Source: Oscheius onirici (Eukaryota; Nematoda; Chromadorea; Rhabditida; Rhabditidae). Taken from it: 64,000 nt of DNA. The notes beneath the pieces are model-generated. The model saw only the letters and a list, made by a program, of their open reading frames with translations, did no database searches and was not told where the DNA came from. The stretch lies in the NCBI GenBank assembly GCA_932521025.1, contig OW051473.1:62001-126000 (forward strand), read 5' to 3'. Within the stretch, counting starts at the first letter, position 1. Each line of letters starts with the position of its first letter. Below are positions 12,910 to 27,913 of this stretch, one piece after another. A program made the position numbers and the translations under genes.

Positions 12910-14353
12910 GTAAGTCTTATCACTTGCTTATTTTCGTTATCCCGGCCATAAATTTGTTTTGTAAACAGGAGTCTGAAAAGAACAGGAAGCGATAACTTTT
13001 TTCATATGCCAAAAATTAGAAAACCATATTCCCACTTGGATTTAAGCAGAAATGTTATGAAAGCACATACGAAAAAATATAAACTAAGAATAACAGAATA
13101 TTTTCTAATTTTATATTTCCTAATTGTTTTCTAATTTTTGTCTCTTTTTCATGACACTTTTGGTTTTCCCCTTAGCTTCAACGAGGAATTTCAACAATTT
13201 CTTATTTCGCCCTCTTTGACCGGCTGATCTATCTCCATGTGTTGCGCGACATTGATCGAACACAATCTGTCAACAGTTCCCCTTCCCCGAGTGTTCAAAT
13301 ATATGCTAATGTCTTACGCAAAGATAAGAGAATTTCTCAAATTTTAGTGCAGATCAATCCATTCTTTCAGAACAAACGAAATTGGCTTAAAGTATGACTC
13401 AAACCGTTATCCTCATTTTCCTCCTGTCCCAAAGTGCCAAGGACTGTTGTGTTTGCGGTGGCGAGACACGCACGAGGCGACCTGTGCGTGAGTCAGCAAA
13501 AGACAGCAATTTGCTTGTTCGCTCCCCACTCCTTCGCTTTTTATTGCCGAGATGTCTTGATTTTTTCCTCGAATCTTCCTGACTAGCGTTCCTTTTTGTA
13601 ACAATTTAAGCAACCATTAGTAGATATGTTGCTTGGAATATACGTTGCGATTTTTTTACATCAATATTTTTTGCAACAAGGCAGCATAAAAGAAAAAAGC
13701 AAAAATAGTATAGTGGAGAAAACTCGATTTTAACCAAGATCGTTTAGAAACTTTGCCTGTTAACTTATCAAACATTTTTCTCCTGTTACTTTTATGTTTA
13801 AGATCAACTCTGCCAGTTTTGAAGCTCATTTTTTCAAGCCATTTAATAAGCTTCTCGGGCGTGTGAAAGGTGTTGTAATCGGCCTTTTGTATACAGTTTG
13901 TTGTTACGTGGCGCACAGCCCAAGTGTCTAATACTTTTCTCGTTTTCCATCTCGTCAAAATAGTGAAATTTTCACTATACAATGTGTATCTCTTTGATTT
14001 TAGAATTGTTTTTGCACAAAGACCAATTTTTGTTGCTGACCAACTTTAGCCAACGACTGTTAGCCAAGCAGGCCATATTTGCTGTCTTTTCGCCTTACTC
14101 GCGACTTCTCTTTTCCACATGACAAGTGGGCGTAAAAATGATCCAAGCCGTCAACTAATTGCCATCTAATGCAGTCCCTTTTTGTTTACATGACATTTGA
14201 AAATGAACCCAAATTGTTCGTATTTAATACTTACAAATTCCCGCAGTTAAAACATGTTTTAAATAACGTGAGAAACTTAAATTATCAGCTACCCCGAAAA
14301 AATAAAAGTACTTTATCTAGAATGATAGGTTATTTAGGCTTCTTCGAATGGTC

Positions 14354-15872
14354 ATGAGTCTGTGCTGCTGTTGTCGACCAAACTCTTCAGAAGAGCAAAA
14401 AAAGTCGAAGGAGATTGAAGAAATATTAGCAAGGGAGAAGAAAATTATGAGGCGGCAAGTGAGAAGTTTTTACATTTTATGTTTTTCACCTTGTTCAAAC
14501 CGTAAACAGATAGTTTCCCTCGAATTTGGTTTGCAGTTTTGGAAAATATGCTTTTCGAATTGGAAACTACTTAAGAAGAGTAAAAGATACAAGTTTGCAG
14601 GTCCGTCTCCTTCTTCTCGGCTCTGGTGAATCCGGAAAAAGTACTTTCATCAAGCAGATGAACATAATTCACGGCGCTGGCGAGTTTACTGCCGATGAAG
14701 TGCGCTCATACCGGCAACAAATATACCAGGTTCGTTTGCTCAAAATGCTATTTCTGACCTTCCCCACGGTTTAGAACGCCATTTCGGCAATGCGTGTTCT
14801 CCTCGACGCACGCCAAAAGCTCAACATTGACTGGGAAGAGCCGAAAAGACAGAGCGAAACGAAGCAAATTATGAGATTTACAGTAGCTGATCTTTTGAAA
14901 GGAATCGATTTTACAACCTTTGTCGAAGTTTCTCCTTTTATTCGAGACTTTTGGTCGGACGCGGCTATCAAGAAGACCTTCGAGCAGAGGAATCTCTTCC
15001 AAATTGTAAGTTTTTTAAAGTTTTCTTTTAATGGGCTTTCCCAGATATCAGAATCGGCTCAATCAATGACAATAATATTTTTAGTCCGACTCTTGCCAAT
15101 ACTTCTTTGATCACATCAATCGGATAGCCATGCCCGACTTTTACCCTACGAATAAAGACATTTTATACTGCCGAAAAGCTACAAGAGGAATTTCTGAGCA
15201 TACCTTTGAAATTAACAAAATTCCCTTCAGGTAAACTTATTTAAGAGATTTTACCCGAAACATTTCAGATTCATCGACGTCGGTGGTCAGCGATCTCAGC
15301 GACAAAAGTGGTTTCAATGCTTCTCTGACATTACCAGCATTATGTTCATGGTGGCTTCTAACGAATATGATCAGGTTTGTCTGCTTTTTTGAATCCCGGT
15401 AAAAGAAACATTTAGGTAATTCTTGAAGACAGAAGGACAAATCGAGTAGTTGAATCTCGATCAGTTTTCGAGACTATTGTAAACAACAGGGCGTTTTCTG
15501 GTGTGTCCATCATTCTCTTTATGAATAAGAGCGATTTGCTAAAAGGTAAGTGTTTGACCTTTTTTCAAAACTCTCCGTTAATGCGAAGATCAATAAAAAC
15601 TATATCAATAACGAACACAGTTGCTGTTTTCAGAAAAGGTCCCGAAATCCGACATTCGGCAATACTTTTCCGACTTTACTGGAGATTACCTCTCAGTCCG
15701 AGACGTCCAATTTTTCCTTCTCGACAAGTTTGAAAACTCACGAAAGGATAGGGCTCGGCCATTCTTCTATCATTTTACGACAGCCGTCGACACGGAAAAC
15801 ATTAGACGAGTCTTCAAGGACGTCCGGGAGACGATCCTCGAAACTAATCTCAAAACGCTCATGATGCAATAG
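14354..15872 (+). CDS. gpa-12: Heterotrimeric G protein alpha subunit, G12/13 class
   Basis: Seven exons (14354-14458, 14601-14729, 14775-15005, 15085-15230, 15269-15374, 15416-15545, 15634-15872) join in frame to a 361-residue GTPase. Seen in order: a cysteine cluster MSLCCCC suited to palmitoylation with no myristoylation glycine, P-loop GSGESGKST, the helical domain, switch I around TRGISEHTF with the expected Arg and Thr, switch [16 protein letters not shown] with the catalytic Gln, NKSD for guanine binding, and [13 protein letters not shown] near the end. The C terminus LKTLMMQ lacks the Gi cysteine. The stretch from [12 protein letters not shown] to the end closely resembles vertebrate Galpha13, so I assign the 12/13 class, which signals to RhoGEFs at the plasma membrane. 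The symbol rests on C. elegans having a single member of this class. The ATG at 14354 follows a possible TTATTTAG acceptor. Confidence 0.93.
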
Positions 15873-16284
15873 ATCTTTCCATGTTTGTAAAAATATTTGA
15901 CAGCCCTTTTCTTTCCCTTCTGGTTACAGTACTTTTAATATCAACTACAAGCATTAATTAATTTTCAGTTTTCGCCATATTTTTATCAGGTATTCTTCCC
16001 CAGTTTCTGTTACTAGCATACAATGTAACGGCGTACAACTATTTGTCAGTACACATAATAAATGTTGATGGACACTAATACAACTAAAACAATCTCTCCA
16101 AAAAAGTCTCAAAGATTCGAAAATGATTAAAGATCGGAAGTAAGGTGTTGCTGATAAGATCTGAATTAATCTATGCTGACGTAGAAAATTGTACCCAGAG
16201 TATCGTCATTGTTTGTTCTTGCCGTTATGCCGAGCGAACTAACCTCTCGGGTGAACTTTTCACAAAACATTGGTGGATTTTTGA

Positions 16285-19303
<3,019 letters not shown>

Positions 19304-19309
19304 TGTAAA

Positions 19310-19998
19310 AAAAATTTACAGTTTTCAAGTATAAAAAACTGATTCCATAAGAATGTGTCTCTTAGTCGCATCTTCCGTTCCGGCTGTTCTGGATCAACGA
19401 AATTCTGCCGCACAATAAGACCAAAATGTCCTGTATGAACCTATTGCACGAGGTCCCAAACAAATGCGTGAAAGTCTGAAAAGCTAACTTGTTAATCTGA
19501 GAACGTGACCACTTTTTAGCGGACGAGGGCCACCTTTTTTCCCTCTAGCGTTTTCCGGGAGACCCTGAACGTATGTTGTTGACTTGCAATAGTAACAATA
19601 TTTTGAATGCATATTTGAGCTCTCTTTCTGCTACACAATACTCTGGATTCTATGGATATCTCGACAGAATTGATAGCATCATATTTTCCAATCATTGAGG
19701 CATGCTCAGGCTACTCATTCCACTTGTCCATTTATTTTTTCATTGCCACGGTTACCACAACCTCAAAGTAAACAGAAAGTTCGTACAGTGAAGTCGAAGG
19801 TAGCCATGCTGTCTGCTCGATGAATCAGAGCCCGTACGTTGGCGGGCCGGCCGGGAAAGAGAGAGGGGAGGTGCGTTTCGGGAAATGTCAGCCCCGCATA
19901 TGGTTTAGTCAGCGTCTATAGGGGAACAGCTATTCTTCTGCTGCCCTTGGTCACGAAATACAAATCGCCTGTCTCGGCAATAGCCCCCTGTTTCCGCA
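19310..19998. other. Spacer between esterase and ZP-like gene
   Basis: Apart from the second copy of the 45-bp repeat, nothing gene-like is seen. The right half (about 19780-19990) becomes GC-richer and presumably holds the promoter of the downstream ZP-like gene. Confidence 0.45.
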
Positions 19999-22900
19999 AT
20001 GGGGCTAGCTGCTACTGTACTTGTGCTATTTCTTTCTTGGAGTAGTACCGTCAGCGCTGGGAATCCTGTCATCAGAATACACCGAGGTGAGCTATTTTTT
20101 TCTGCGTATGGTTTTCTTTGCTGAATTTTATTTCAAACAGTTCTTATCTAGACAATTTATTGTGGTTCGAAAGGTTTTTGTGCTTCACGAACTTTACATT
20201 TCATATTTTCAGCTTTCGGTATTACTTCAATACTGAAAAAAGTATTGAAAAAGACATTTAACTACCACAACTAAAGCTACTGAAATTGGCGACGCGCTTC
20301 ATTTTTTTCTTGATAGCACTTTCAGGCTACATCAGTGTCCAAGATGCCCTCTATTCTTCTGGAATGAACTCAGCTTACACTGTTGGACAACCCTACACTT
20401 TTGAACTCTACATGGAAAATACCCACAATCAGGACTACATCATCGACCAGTGTACCATGAACGGGGCTCAATTCATCGGTTCTTATGGGTTAGTGTACTT
20501 TTTCTCTTTTTGCATCCTGGAACTTTCTCAAGTAGTTTGTACTCCTTGGTTCGAAAGAGCCAAAACCAACACAAACACTGTCCCTTTATACTAAAAGGGG
20601 GCGAAAGCTGGGCTGTTTGCTATGCCACATTAATCGGCAAAAACTGTAATAGGGAAAGTGAGAAAGAGGAAATATTTGGGAGAACGATTGAGAGAACGAC
20701 AAGGGATTCGCCTTAGAACGCAAAAAAGTACAAGCAAGTTCTTGTGAACATTTAAGACTCTTCATTAACTTGTTTTCTCTTTTTCTAAAACTTTGCTTTG
20801 AAACTTTGAATAATATTTTATGACACAGTTTCATTAAAAGTTGCTCAGCTATTTATTATGAATAGTCATGTTCAAATCAACATCTGCGAACAATTTCTGA
20901 AAATGGAGCGGGAATGCTGTAAACCCAGAACAGCTAAAAAATGTGTACTTAAACTTTTTGTAGAAGGTAGTGAATACAAAACTTTCAACTTCCATTAGAC
21001 GGTTAGGGGCTAAACCTCAAACTCACTTAACCGCAAACAATACCTTTACTTATCATTCGCTGACTCATAACCTTTTTTGCTCCACGTAATAAACATCTCT
21101 CTAATGCAAAGAAACCTTGAAACTTTTCTCATATTTCCCAATAGGATTCCCCTCTCCTGTTTTACAGGCATTCCCTTTATGCTTCTCCTCGTTTGGTCAT
21201 GTTTTATAGCGTCCACTGTTTGGTCACAACCAAAAAGGAAAGGCCCGACAAGAGCACGTCATTGCCAAAAATTTTCGTATCAAAAGGGTATTCCGTCGGG
21301 CTACTTTTTTGTTATGAAAATCGTATTGTTTCAGATGTGTACAGTGTAGCGGAACGGTGCTTCAGAGTGTGGAAACGGAACAATATACGAGAGCAGGAGC
21401 CATCAAACGCACTCTGGTCCATTTCAATGCTCCTGATCCGAACATTCACTTTGTTTGTCAAGTGAGGGTACTCGACTGCTGTGGATGTGCGGAGGTAAAT
21501 TGAAAACAGCAAAAAACTTGTGAAATTGTGGAAAAAGGACGTTTGCCTTGACGGAAATTTTCAATAAGGACCTAAAGTTTACTTTTTGGATTTCAGTAGC
21601 GAGTGTGCTCAGTGTTCAAGCAAATGTTCAAATATGGTAAAACTTGTGAGTGATCAAGTCGGTGTTGTAGGCTGCTTCAGCCTTTTCTGAACATTGTGAT
21701 TTCACGGCAGTTTTTTCCCTGTTACCCATCTTTAAAGTTCATCTCCTTTCTAAATTCATATGCACACTTAGCTTTTTGCTTTTGTCTAAGATTGAACAAA
21801 ACATTTTAAATTAAAGTCAATTTTCTATTAGAAAATCTAAACAAAAAAGCAATTAATTCAGCGATCCTGTGAACGAAGGCCACCCCTGCTTGGCATCATC
21901 ACTCATGCCATTCCCATAACCTGTGGCATCATTGCTCCTGTAGCAGCTGTCGGTGTCTATACACAGCCTGTGGCCTATGTGCCTCCTATTCAGCATCGGG
22001 ACACATATGCTCTTGGAGGAGGATTTGTTGCTGGAAGGACATGGCGTAAGAGTTTTGTGCTTTGGCAAAGTTAAAATTTCTAGTTGCTGGACTGCCCTGG
22101 TGGGTATGGCTTCTTCTCTTCTTACTCCTGCTACTTCTTCTGCTCTGTTGTCTAGCTTGTCTTCTGTGGGCATGTCTAAGAAGTATGCGAAGGCGGAAGC
22201 AGAAAATTGTGACGACCAGAATCGCCACAATTGACGAAAACAAAGCTGTTGGCATCCAAGTCGGCACTGAGCCTGTTCTTACGGAAAAATCGGTAGGTAC
22301 AGGAGGATCGCTTTACAAGGAAACCGTGATACAGGAAAAGGAGAGGACGGAAAGAATCATTCCAGCAGTTGGTGCTTCTTTTCTCATTTGTAAAACTGGA
22401 CTTTAGATTGCCACAGATGCTGGCTACCATTCTCATCACAGAGAAGCGAGAGGAGCAAGTCGAGACACGGAACGAATCAATGAAAGGTTTGAAAATTTTT
22501 GTCTTAAAAGGGCTATCAGGAACATCCGAAGTCAATTTCTACAGTAACACAAAGGGATTAATCCATTACAAGTCAAGTTAAAGTCTCAAATAGCTGCAAT
22601 ATAACAACTAGGTACAACTGGCTAACTCATGACCGTCTTGACAAGTCTGGACCGCGCAAGTTCACACGAGTTTTTGATTTTCTTAAGAAAATTCACACTT
22701 GAATCGGTTATATCTCGAGAACAACGCATTTCCGACCCATGCTTATATATATTTTCGGAATCAGCGCGATGAGCTCTATCTTCTGAAATCAACTTTGTCC
22801 CTGATACCCCCTTTAAGGGCAACTCACAACTCCGAACGTTCTTTTTTTTCAATTCTGCTTTATTATTTATTTGTCATTGACGGGTGCGCATTTTTTACCA

Positions 22901-24140
22901 AGCCGCGAGCTTTCCGTTAGCTTACAGTTCGACATGTAGGCCTCTTTGAAATTCAGTTTTCCTTTTTTCTTTGAAAATTTGAAACTTTTGAACAGAATAT
23001 TTTTGTCAGCCCCTGGAAGCATAGTCTTGTTTAATGCCTGGTTACCCTAAAAAAGACCCCTAGTTTCTTGCTATTGCTTGTTTCCCATTCTTGCCACACA
23101 CAGAGCAATTTTCGGCTCATCTCCTCCTCCCAGCAGGATCGATAAATGCTCGGAAAGGTTTATAATAAGGCACCTGACCGACATGAGACCCACAGAGATC
23201 AATAAACCTCGGGAAAGGGGATTATCTTCTTCCAACAATTAATGGGCTACAATTTTCAGTTTCGATGCAACGTACACTCGACGAGATCGTCATGACGGCG
23301 GCGAACGCTATGACACATACGGAAGAGACGCTGCCGGGGCTTATTCAGTTCGCGAAGGACGAATTGTGAACGAACGTTACCATAGAGGGTTTTGAGAACA
23401 TACTAGAACTACAGTAAGCCTAATTTTCAGGTATGCACCGCAACAGCCGTCTCCTCCTGATCGCTCCAGCTATCGAAACTATGCCTTTGAGAGAGATATG
23501 GGTCGTGTTGCTCCAATGTCAGGATTCGATGAAGTCGAAACGCTGTGAGTGCAGTTTCTGTTCTAGAGCCAGCCTCGTAATTAGTCTGGTCGGGAGAGAC
23601 AAACAATCATGAGGAAGTGTCATACGGTAACCTGGCTGAGGCAGAAGAATATCTTAGACTTTTGGACCAAAAGTTGCGCTCGCAAAAAGTATGAAAAGTG
23701 TGCTTGCGCTTGCGCTCGCACTAAAATATGCTGCTCGCCCAACTCTGCTTTTGGTTATAGATACAAATGAACCTATACCGTAAAAAGAAATATTTTTTTC
23801 AGGGAACGGCGATACTGTTTGAGTGACGACGAGAGTGAAATTGTGGAAAAGGACATCAAAAGAACACATACTACCAGGTAGTTTTCATGAATCCTGGGTG
23901 AACATTTGAGCACAAAACATTCTCATTGGTTGAGTTCACAAGATCCACAAAATGAGTGGTACTTTTTGTTGAAGAGATGTTTAGATAGAAGTCAAAAGTT
24001 GAAAAATATGAAAACTCCAGATTTGTGCAAGAAACTCGGACAGTTCAAGACGACCAACAGAGTGACAATTCTAGTGAGAGATACCGTGAAGAAGGAGAGC
24101 AACACGTTGTCTACGCTCCCCAGTATCGTGTTTGATATCT
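19999..24140 (+). CDS. ZP-domain-like single-pass membrane protein
   Basis: The exon at 19999-20086 encodes a signal peptide (MGLAATVLVLFLSWSSTVSA). It joins in frame to 20327 (YISVQDALYSSGMNS, with a cysteine in IIDQCTMNGAQF). Around 21340-21495 an exon ends NIHFVCQVRVLDCCGCAE, closely resembling the C-terminal half of a zona pellucida domain. A 24-nt exon (21620-21643, CSSKCSNM) then leads to RSCERRPPLLG. A membrane helix WWVWLLLFLLLLLLLLCC follows at about 22095-22165, and the cytoplasmic tail is long, charged and Arg/Tyr-rich, ending APQYRV at about 24135. ZP proteins polymerise in apical matrix or cuticle; in nematodes DYF-7 and the cuticlin-like CUTL proteins are examples. I cannot choose between them. 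The middle of the ZP domain (20500-21300) is not fully resolved, so the exon list is incomplete. Confidence 0.7.
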
Positions 24141-24346
24141 AGTGCCAAAATTATGTTCAAGTTTTCCGTAATAAGGTGCCAGCACTGCCCCTAAACGTGT
24201 CTTCCGATTTCCAACTGAGCCGTATTCTAGTCAAGTGTACAGTACCATGACCTGTTCCAACTGATTGCCGTATTTATTTTGAACCGGTTACTTCGTCTTT
24301 TACCCAGTGCAATAAAATGTTAGTCACTCGATTCTCAAGATTGTAG

Positions 24347-24533
24347 AAAGTTGGAATTGATCGTCCACAAGGCGGGGCCGGAGCTTGACGTCTGCCAATT
24401 AGAGCCGTCTCGAGGGAGATTATCGGTCAGTCTGAAGAACTACGATATGATGCTACATACTGAATCGAGAGAGATATCGCAACAGAAAGACGGCTTAGAT
24501 GTCAAAATAGAGACAACGAAGAAGTTATACTAG
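24347..24533 (+). CDS. Possible orphan terminal exon
   Basis: After GATTGTAG at 24346 a frame runs to a stop at 24533 and encodes a 61-residue hydrophilic segment containing HKAGPELDVCQLEPSRGRLS and ending ETTKKLY. The composition is protein-like rather than random. It could be an alternative last exon of the ZP-like gene upstream or a fragment of another gene. No start codon of its own is convincing. Confidence 0.25.
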
Positions 24534-24774
24534 GCTTGAAGTTCATTTTCAAGCTTTGATAATGAATCACGAAAAAAGTAGCTCGAACATTTTTCTACAT
24601 ATCACGGTCCACCTACTTGTAACCACATGGGCCTGTAACAGATGATCAAAAGCAAAACAGACAATACGTGTGTTTGTCTCCAACACAGTTCAGGTGAACA
24701 GTTTCAATCTACTCATGACTTTGGTTACAAGATGGCCAACAATCTATGGGTACCTATCTTCGCTTTAGACGAAT

Positions 24775-24993
24775 ACAAGTAGAGAACAGGCCAGCCTGGC
24801 CTGGGCCAAGGGGCTGCTGCGCAGCCAGCGTCAAGCGTCGTATCTCCTGCGAACTTTCCTAAATCACATTTGCCTCTGTGGCGCAGTGCCAGTGCGCGCA
24901 ATTTGTCACCCGAGCATAGCGGGTTCGAGTCCGCGCCAGCGTTTTTAACTTTGCCCTCGCCAACGCCACACACAGACAGAGACAGCTCAACTT
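24775..24993 (+). mobile_element. tRNA-derived SINE, copy S1
   Basis: About 220 bp in three parts: a GC-rich head (GGCCAGCCTGGCCTGGGCCA, then CTGCTGCGCAGCCAGCG), a tRNA-like body with A box GTGGCGCAGTGCC and B box GGTTCGAGTCC at 24922-24932, and a tail GCCAACGCCACACACAGACA ending in CAGACAGAGACAGCTCAAC. The same three-part structure recurs at least six times in this window. Confidence 0.85.
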
Positions 24994-25116
24994 AGCAACT
25001 GAAGCAAGCTTTATCTGACTTAAGCATTTGCATCGTTTTTTATTCTAGGACAAATGTACTTCCGCAATTGTCTGCAATTCTTTTAAATTAACCTATTCAG
25101 CAACAATCTATTCTAT

Positions 25117-25222
25117 TAAGGTTCTACGGTCTCTGTGTGTCTGTCCGTCTATCTGTAGCCTCGGCTTGGGCAAAGTGAAAAATGGTGCGGCGGGTTCGAA
25201 CCCGAGTGCGTCCTGCCATTTC
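25117..25222 (-). mobile_element. tRNA-derived SINE, copy S2 (5'-truncated)
   Basis: In antisense the sequence shows the SINE tail (GTCTCTGTGTGTCTGTCC, TAGCCTCGGCTTGGGCAAAG) and the B box region GGGTTCGAACCC. It then loses similarity before the A box and head. 5' truncation is typical of target-primed reverse transcription. Confidence 0.75.
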
Positions 25223-25625
25223 GCAAAGGTGCAAGTGGAACAAGTCGAGAGCAGCCTCCTGTATGACCCCGTCGCTACTCACTGAGCATTTCGACCTTGA
25301 TTCAGCAGCTGTAGCTGTTATCCACCATGCTCTTGAAATTCAATGACAAATTTTCAAGCTTTTAGGTCATTTGCTCTGCCGTGAAGTGTGGCTGCCCCTA
25401 GCTCCGCACTGGACGAACACTGACATCCAGAGAACGGCGACGGCTGTCGACGGCTAGCAGCCGGGAACCGGCCGAATGACCACCACCGCGCAGCCTAATC
25501 ACAGAGACAGAGAAAGACCCCGCCCTTTGGGTCTTTCCTACTGATATTCTGTCAAAAGGTATCGGTCAATCAAATTTCGCAGACCTTTGCTCCACTTTTC
25601 ATAGTGGAAACAGTCGTTAAATGCC

Positions 25626-27340
25626 ATGGGACGATTCTGCGACGGGTTTGCTGTCTTGCTATCGATACTTTCTTTTGTTATCAGGTCAGTTAGCATTTTA
25701 TTATATTATTTTGTTTATATCTGGTATCATCGCGCTGAGAGTGTCTTTTTGATGTTCTAAAGCATTTTATTTAATAAAAATATATGTTTTACAAACTTTC
25801 TTGTTTGAGAGGGTACAAGTAGGGCAATAGGCCTGCCTGACCTGGGCTAACTGGCAGCTGCGCGGCCATCCTCCGCGAACTTTCCCAAAGCACACTTGCC
25901 TCCTTGGTGCAGAGGCAGCGCGCGTAACTTGTCACCCGAGCATCGCGGGTTCGAGTCCGCGCCGACGTTTTTCACTTTGCTCGCTCCGAGGCTACACACA
26001 GACAGACAGAGACGGCTCAACTTTAAATGAATAGATAATTGTAGAGACCCTACGTTCTTCTCATTGTTTGCATGAAGTTTGTCGGCCAAGCGATTAACAC
26101 CCGTTGGCAAACACGAAATACGGAAGTCGTACAGGACATCAAAAGTTTTTGCAAAGATTTATTCCAGCTGGAATTTCAGCATTTGTTATACGTTTGAAAT
26201 TGTGCAAAAATTGTCGGTCCTTTTGCCAAATCAACTATTGAATTTTCAGTCTTTCTCTTCTAATCGGTGCAATAGTAACTGAAAACTGGGTTACGTCTCC
26301 TATTGTAAATGACCGGGGCTTGCTGGAAGGCAGAAGTCACGTAACATCTGGTCTCTTCACTGGAGTTCGTGAAGTCGACTGGGGTCTCGGATCTAAAACT
26401 GTCGAGTTCAATGGTAGGAATCAAGCTTGATAGAAAAACACTTTTCTTTAGTTTATCAGGAACTCTCAACTGGTATAAGTTTCTTCTCCAGGATACCCTG
26501 GATACTTATGCTGGCATTTTCTGCACTTGGTGCCATCTGGATCTTGATTGGAATCACTACAGGAGTTATTTCAATAGCCCGACCAAATGAGGAGAGTGTG
26601 GCGGGAAAATTGGGATTATTCTTATGGAGCCTACTAGGCTGTACGTAGCTTTTCAACCAAGAAAAGTACCAATTTCAGCCCTCACATTAATAGCAGTAAT
26701 AATTTTGTTCCTGGTGCAGTATCACATCTCCATGAAGGATAGTCTTTTACTTCCGGAGCAAATAAATGGCGGATTTTCTACATTCGGCCGGGCAGAGTGG
26801 GTTTTTTTGTTTCCAGTGGTCAACCAGGTGTAGGCCAATAATCTCCTGTCATACAGCCGCGGTCTCTATTTGTTTAAGGGTGCTATAATTGGTCCGTGTC
26901 ATATTGCCCAACAGCTACCTTTCTCTTTATTTTGACGGCAAAACACTAGCCTTTTGCGGCAATGGGAGGGAGAGATGATACCGTTCGGGTGCGATGGGAT
27001 TCGTTTGTCGCGCAGCTGCTGCAGCAGCATTAACCTTGATGTCGGGGGTTAGCGCCGGCGTGAAACACCTGATTGACCCGTTTTGTATCCCGTGAACTTG
27101 GTGCTAGATGACAAGAGATAAATCAAAAAGTTGAATGAAATAGTTTGCAAACTCAAATATTTCCATCCGTCCAGTTTTCAAAAATTTATTTTCAGCATTG
27201 GCTGGAGTTTCTACCTCCTGGTAGGAGCAATCGCGATGCTCCAGACGCCACCCATTTTCATGCTCTGCTCCAGAAGCTGTCAAAATCCAAAACCGGTAAT
27301 TAAACAGCCATCGTTTGATCCCACTGCCTTGTTGTATTAG
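25626..27340 (+). CDS. Clarin/claudin-like four-TM protein
   Basis: Five exons join in frame. They begin at ATG 25626 (MGRFCDGFAVLLSILSFVI) and continue at 26250 (LIGAIVTENWVTSPIV, first extracellular loop), 26453 (IPWILMLAFSALGAIWILIG), 26679 (LTLIAVIILFLVQYHISM) and 27196 (IGWSFYLLVGAIAMLQ). They end at 27340 with FDPTALLY. Four hydrophobic segments, a W-containing first loop, the GLFLWSLL stretch at helix 3 and the C-terminal LLY are reminiscent of vertebrate clarins (which end DLMY) and of nematode claudin-like proteins. Such proteins act at the plasma membrane in junctions or sensory cells. The C-terminal residues could be a PDZ ligand. Intron 1 (25685-26249) contains a full SINE (copy S3). 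The family call is from topology and short motifs only. Confidence 0.72.
25812..26024 (+). mobile_element. tRNA-derived SINE, copy S3 (intronic)
   Basis: Full-length copy: head ACAAGTAGGGCAATAGGCCT, body with A box TTGGTGCAGAGGCAGCG and B box GGTTCGAGTCC at 25948-25958, and tail GCTACACACAGACAGACAGA ending GACGGCTCAACTT. It lies in intron 1 of the clarin-like gene, in the sense orientation. Confidence 0.88.
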
Positions 27341-27344
27341 ACAT

Positions 27345-27910
27345 AAACTTGTCTCACTCTGTGTGCTCAAGCATGTTCAGCACTTTTTATCGTACACTAA
27401 TGGGGGCTCCTACTATGTACGCTCTTCTAGAAGCAAATGGTTGTTTTTCGGCAAATAGCTAATGACGGATGTCTATTTGAAGCTGAGATGCTACTTTATG
27501 GTGTTTGGAATGATGTGTCGCTAATGACACACATGCGTTACGGTAGCGAGCTGCTATTAGCGATGAATTCTTTGTCCAAACAATTTTACCGAAAAAAAAT
27601 TTATTTCTTGAAAAAAATTCGGTGAAAAGTTCAAGTGATGGGTCGTTTATTGCAAAAATGAGAACATGGAATTAATTTTTGGGATTTTACGTTCACAATC
27701 TCGGTAAAAGTAATGAATAGTGGATCTTGGGAGAATAAAAATCACACAATTAAAATTAAACACAAAAAATATTACCATATGAAAATGCTGCTCGAGATCC
27801 ACGGGTGAACGCTGAAATAGCTAGCGTTAATCGGTTAAATTGTGTTTTAAAGGAATGAGGAAATAGGGAATGGATACGACAAATATGAATTTTTAACTTG
27901 CAAACACGTT
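27345..27910. other. Spacer between convergent genes
   Basis: AT-rich sequence between the 3' ends of the clarin-like gene (plus) and membrane gene A (minus). Nothing beyond terminal flanks is visible. Confidence 0.45.
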
Positions 27911-27913
27911 TGC

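Noticed and set aside
25900-25975. tRNA-like sequence with good A and B boxes
   Set aside because: It is the body of SINE S3. The acceptor ends do not pair, and head and tail match other SINE copies, so it is not a tRNA gene.
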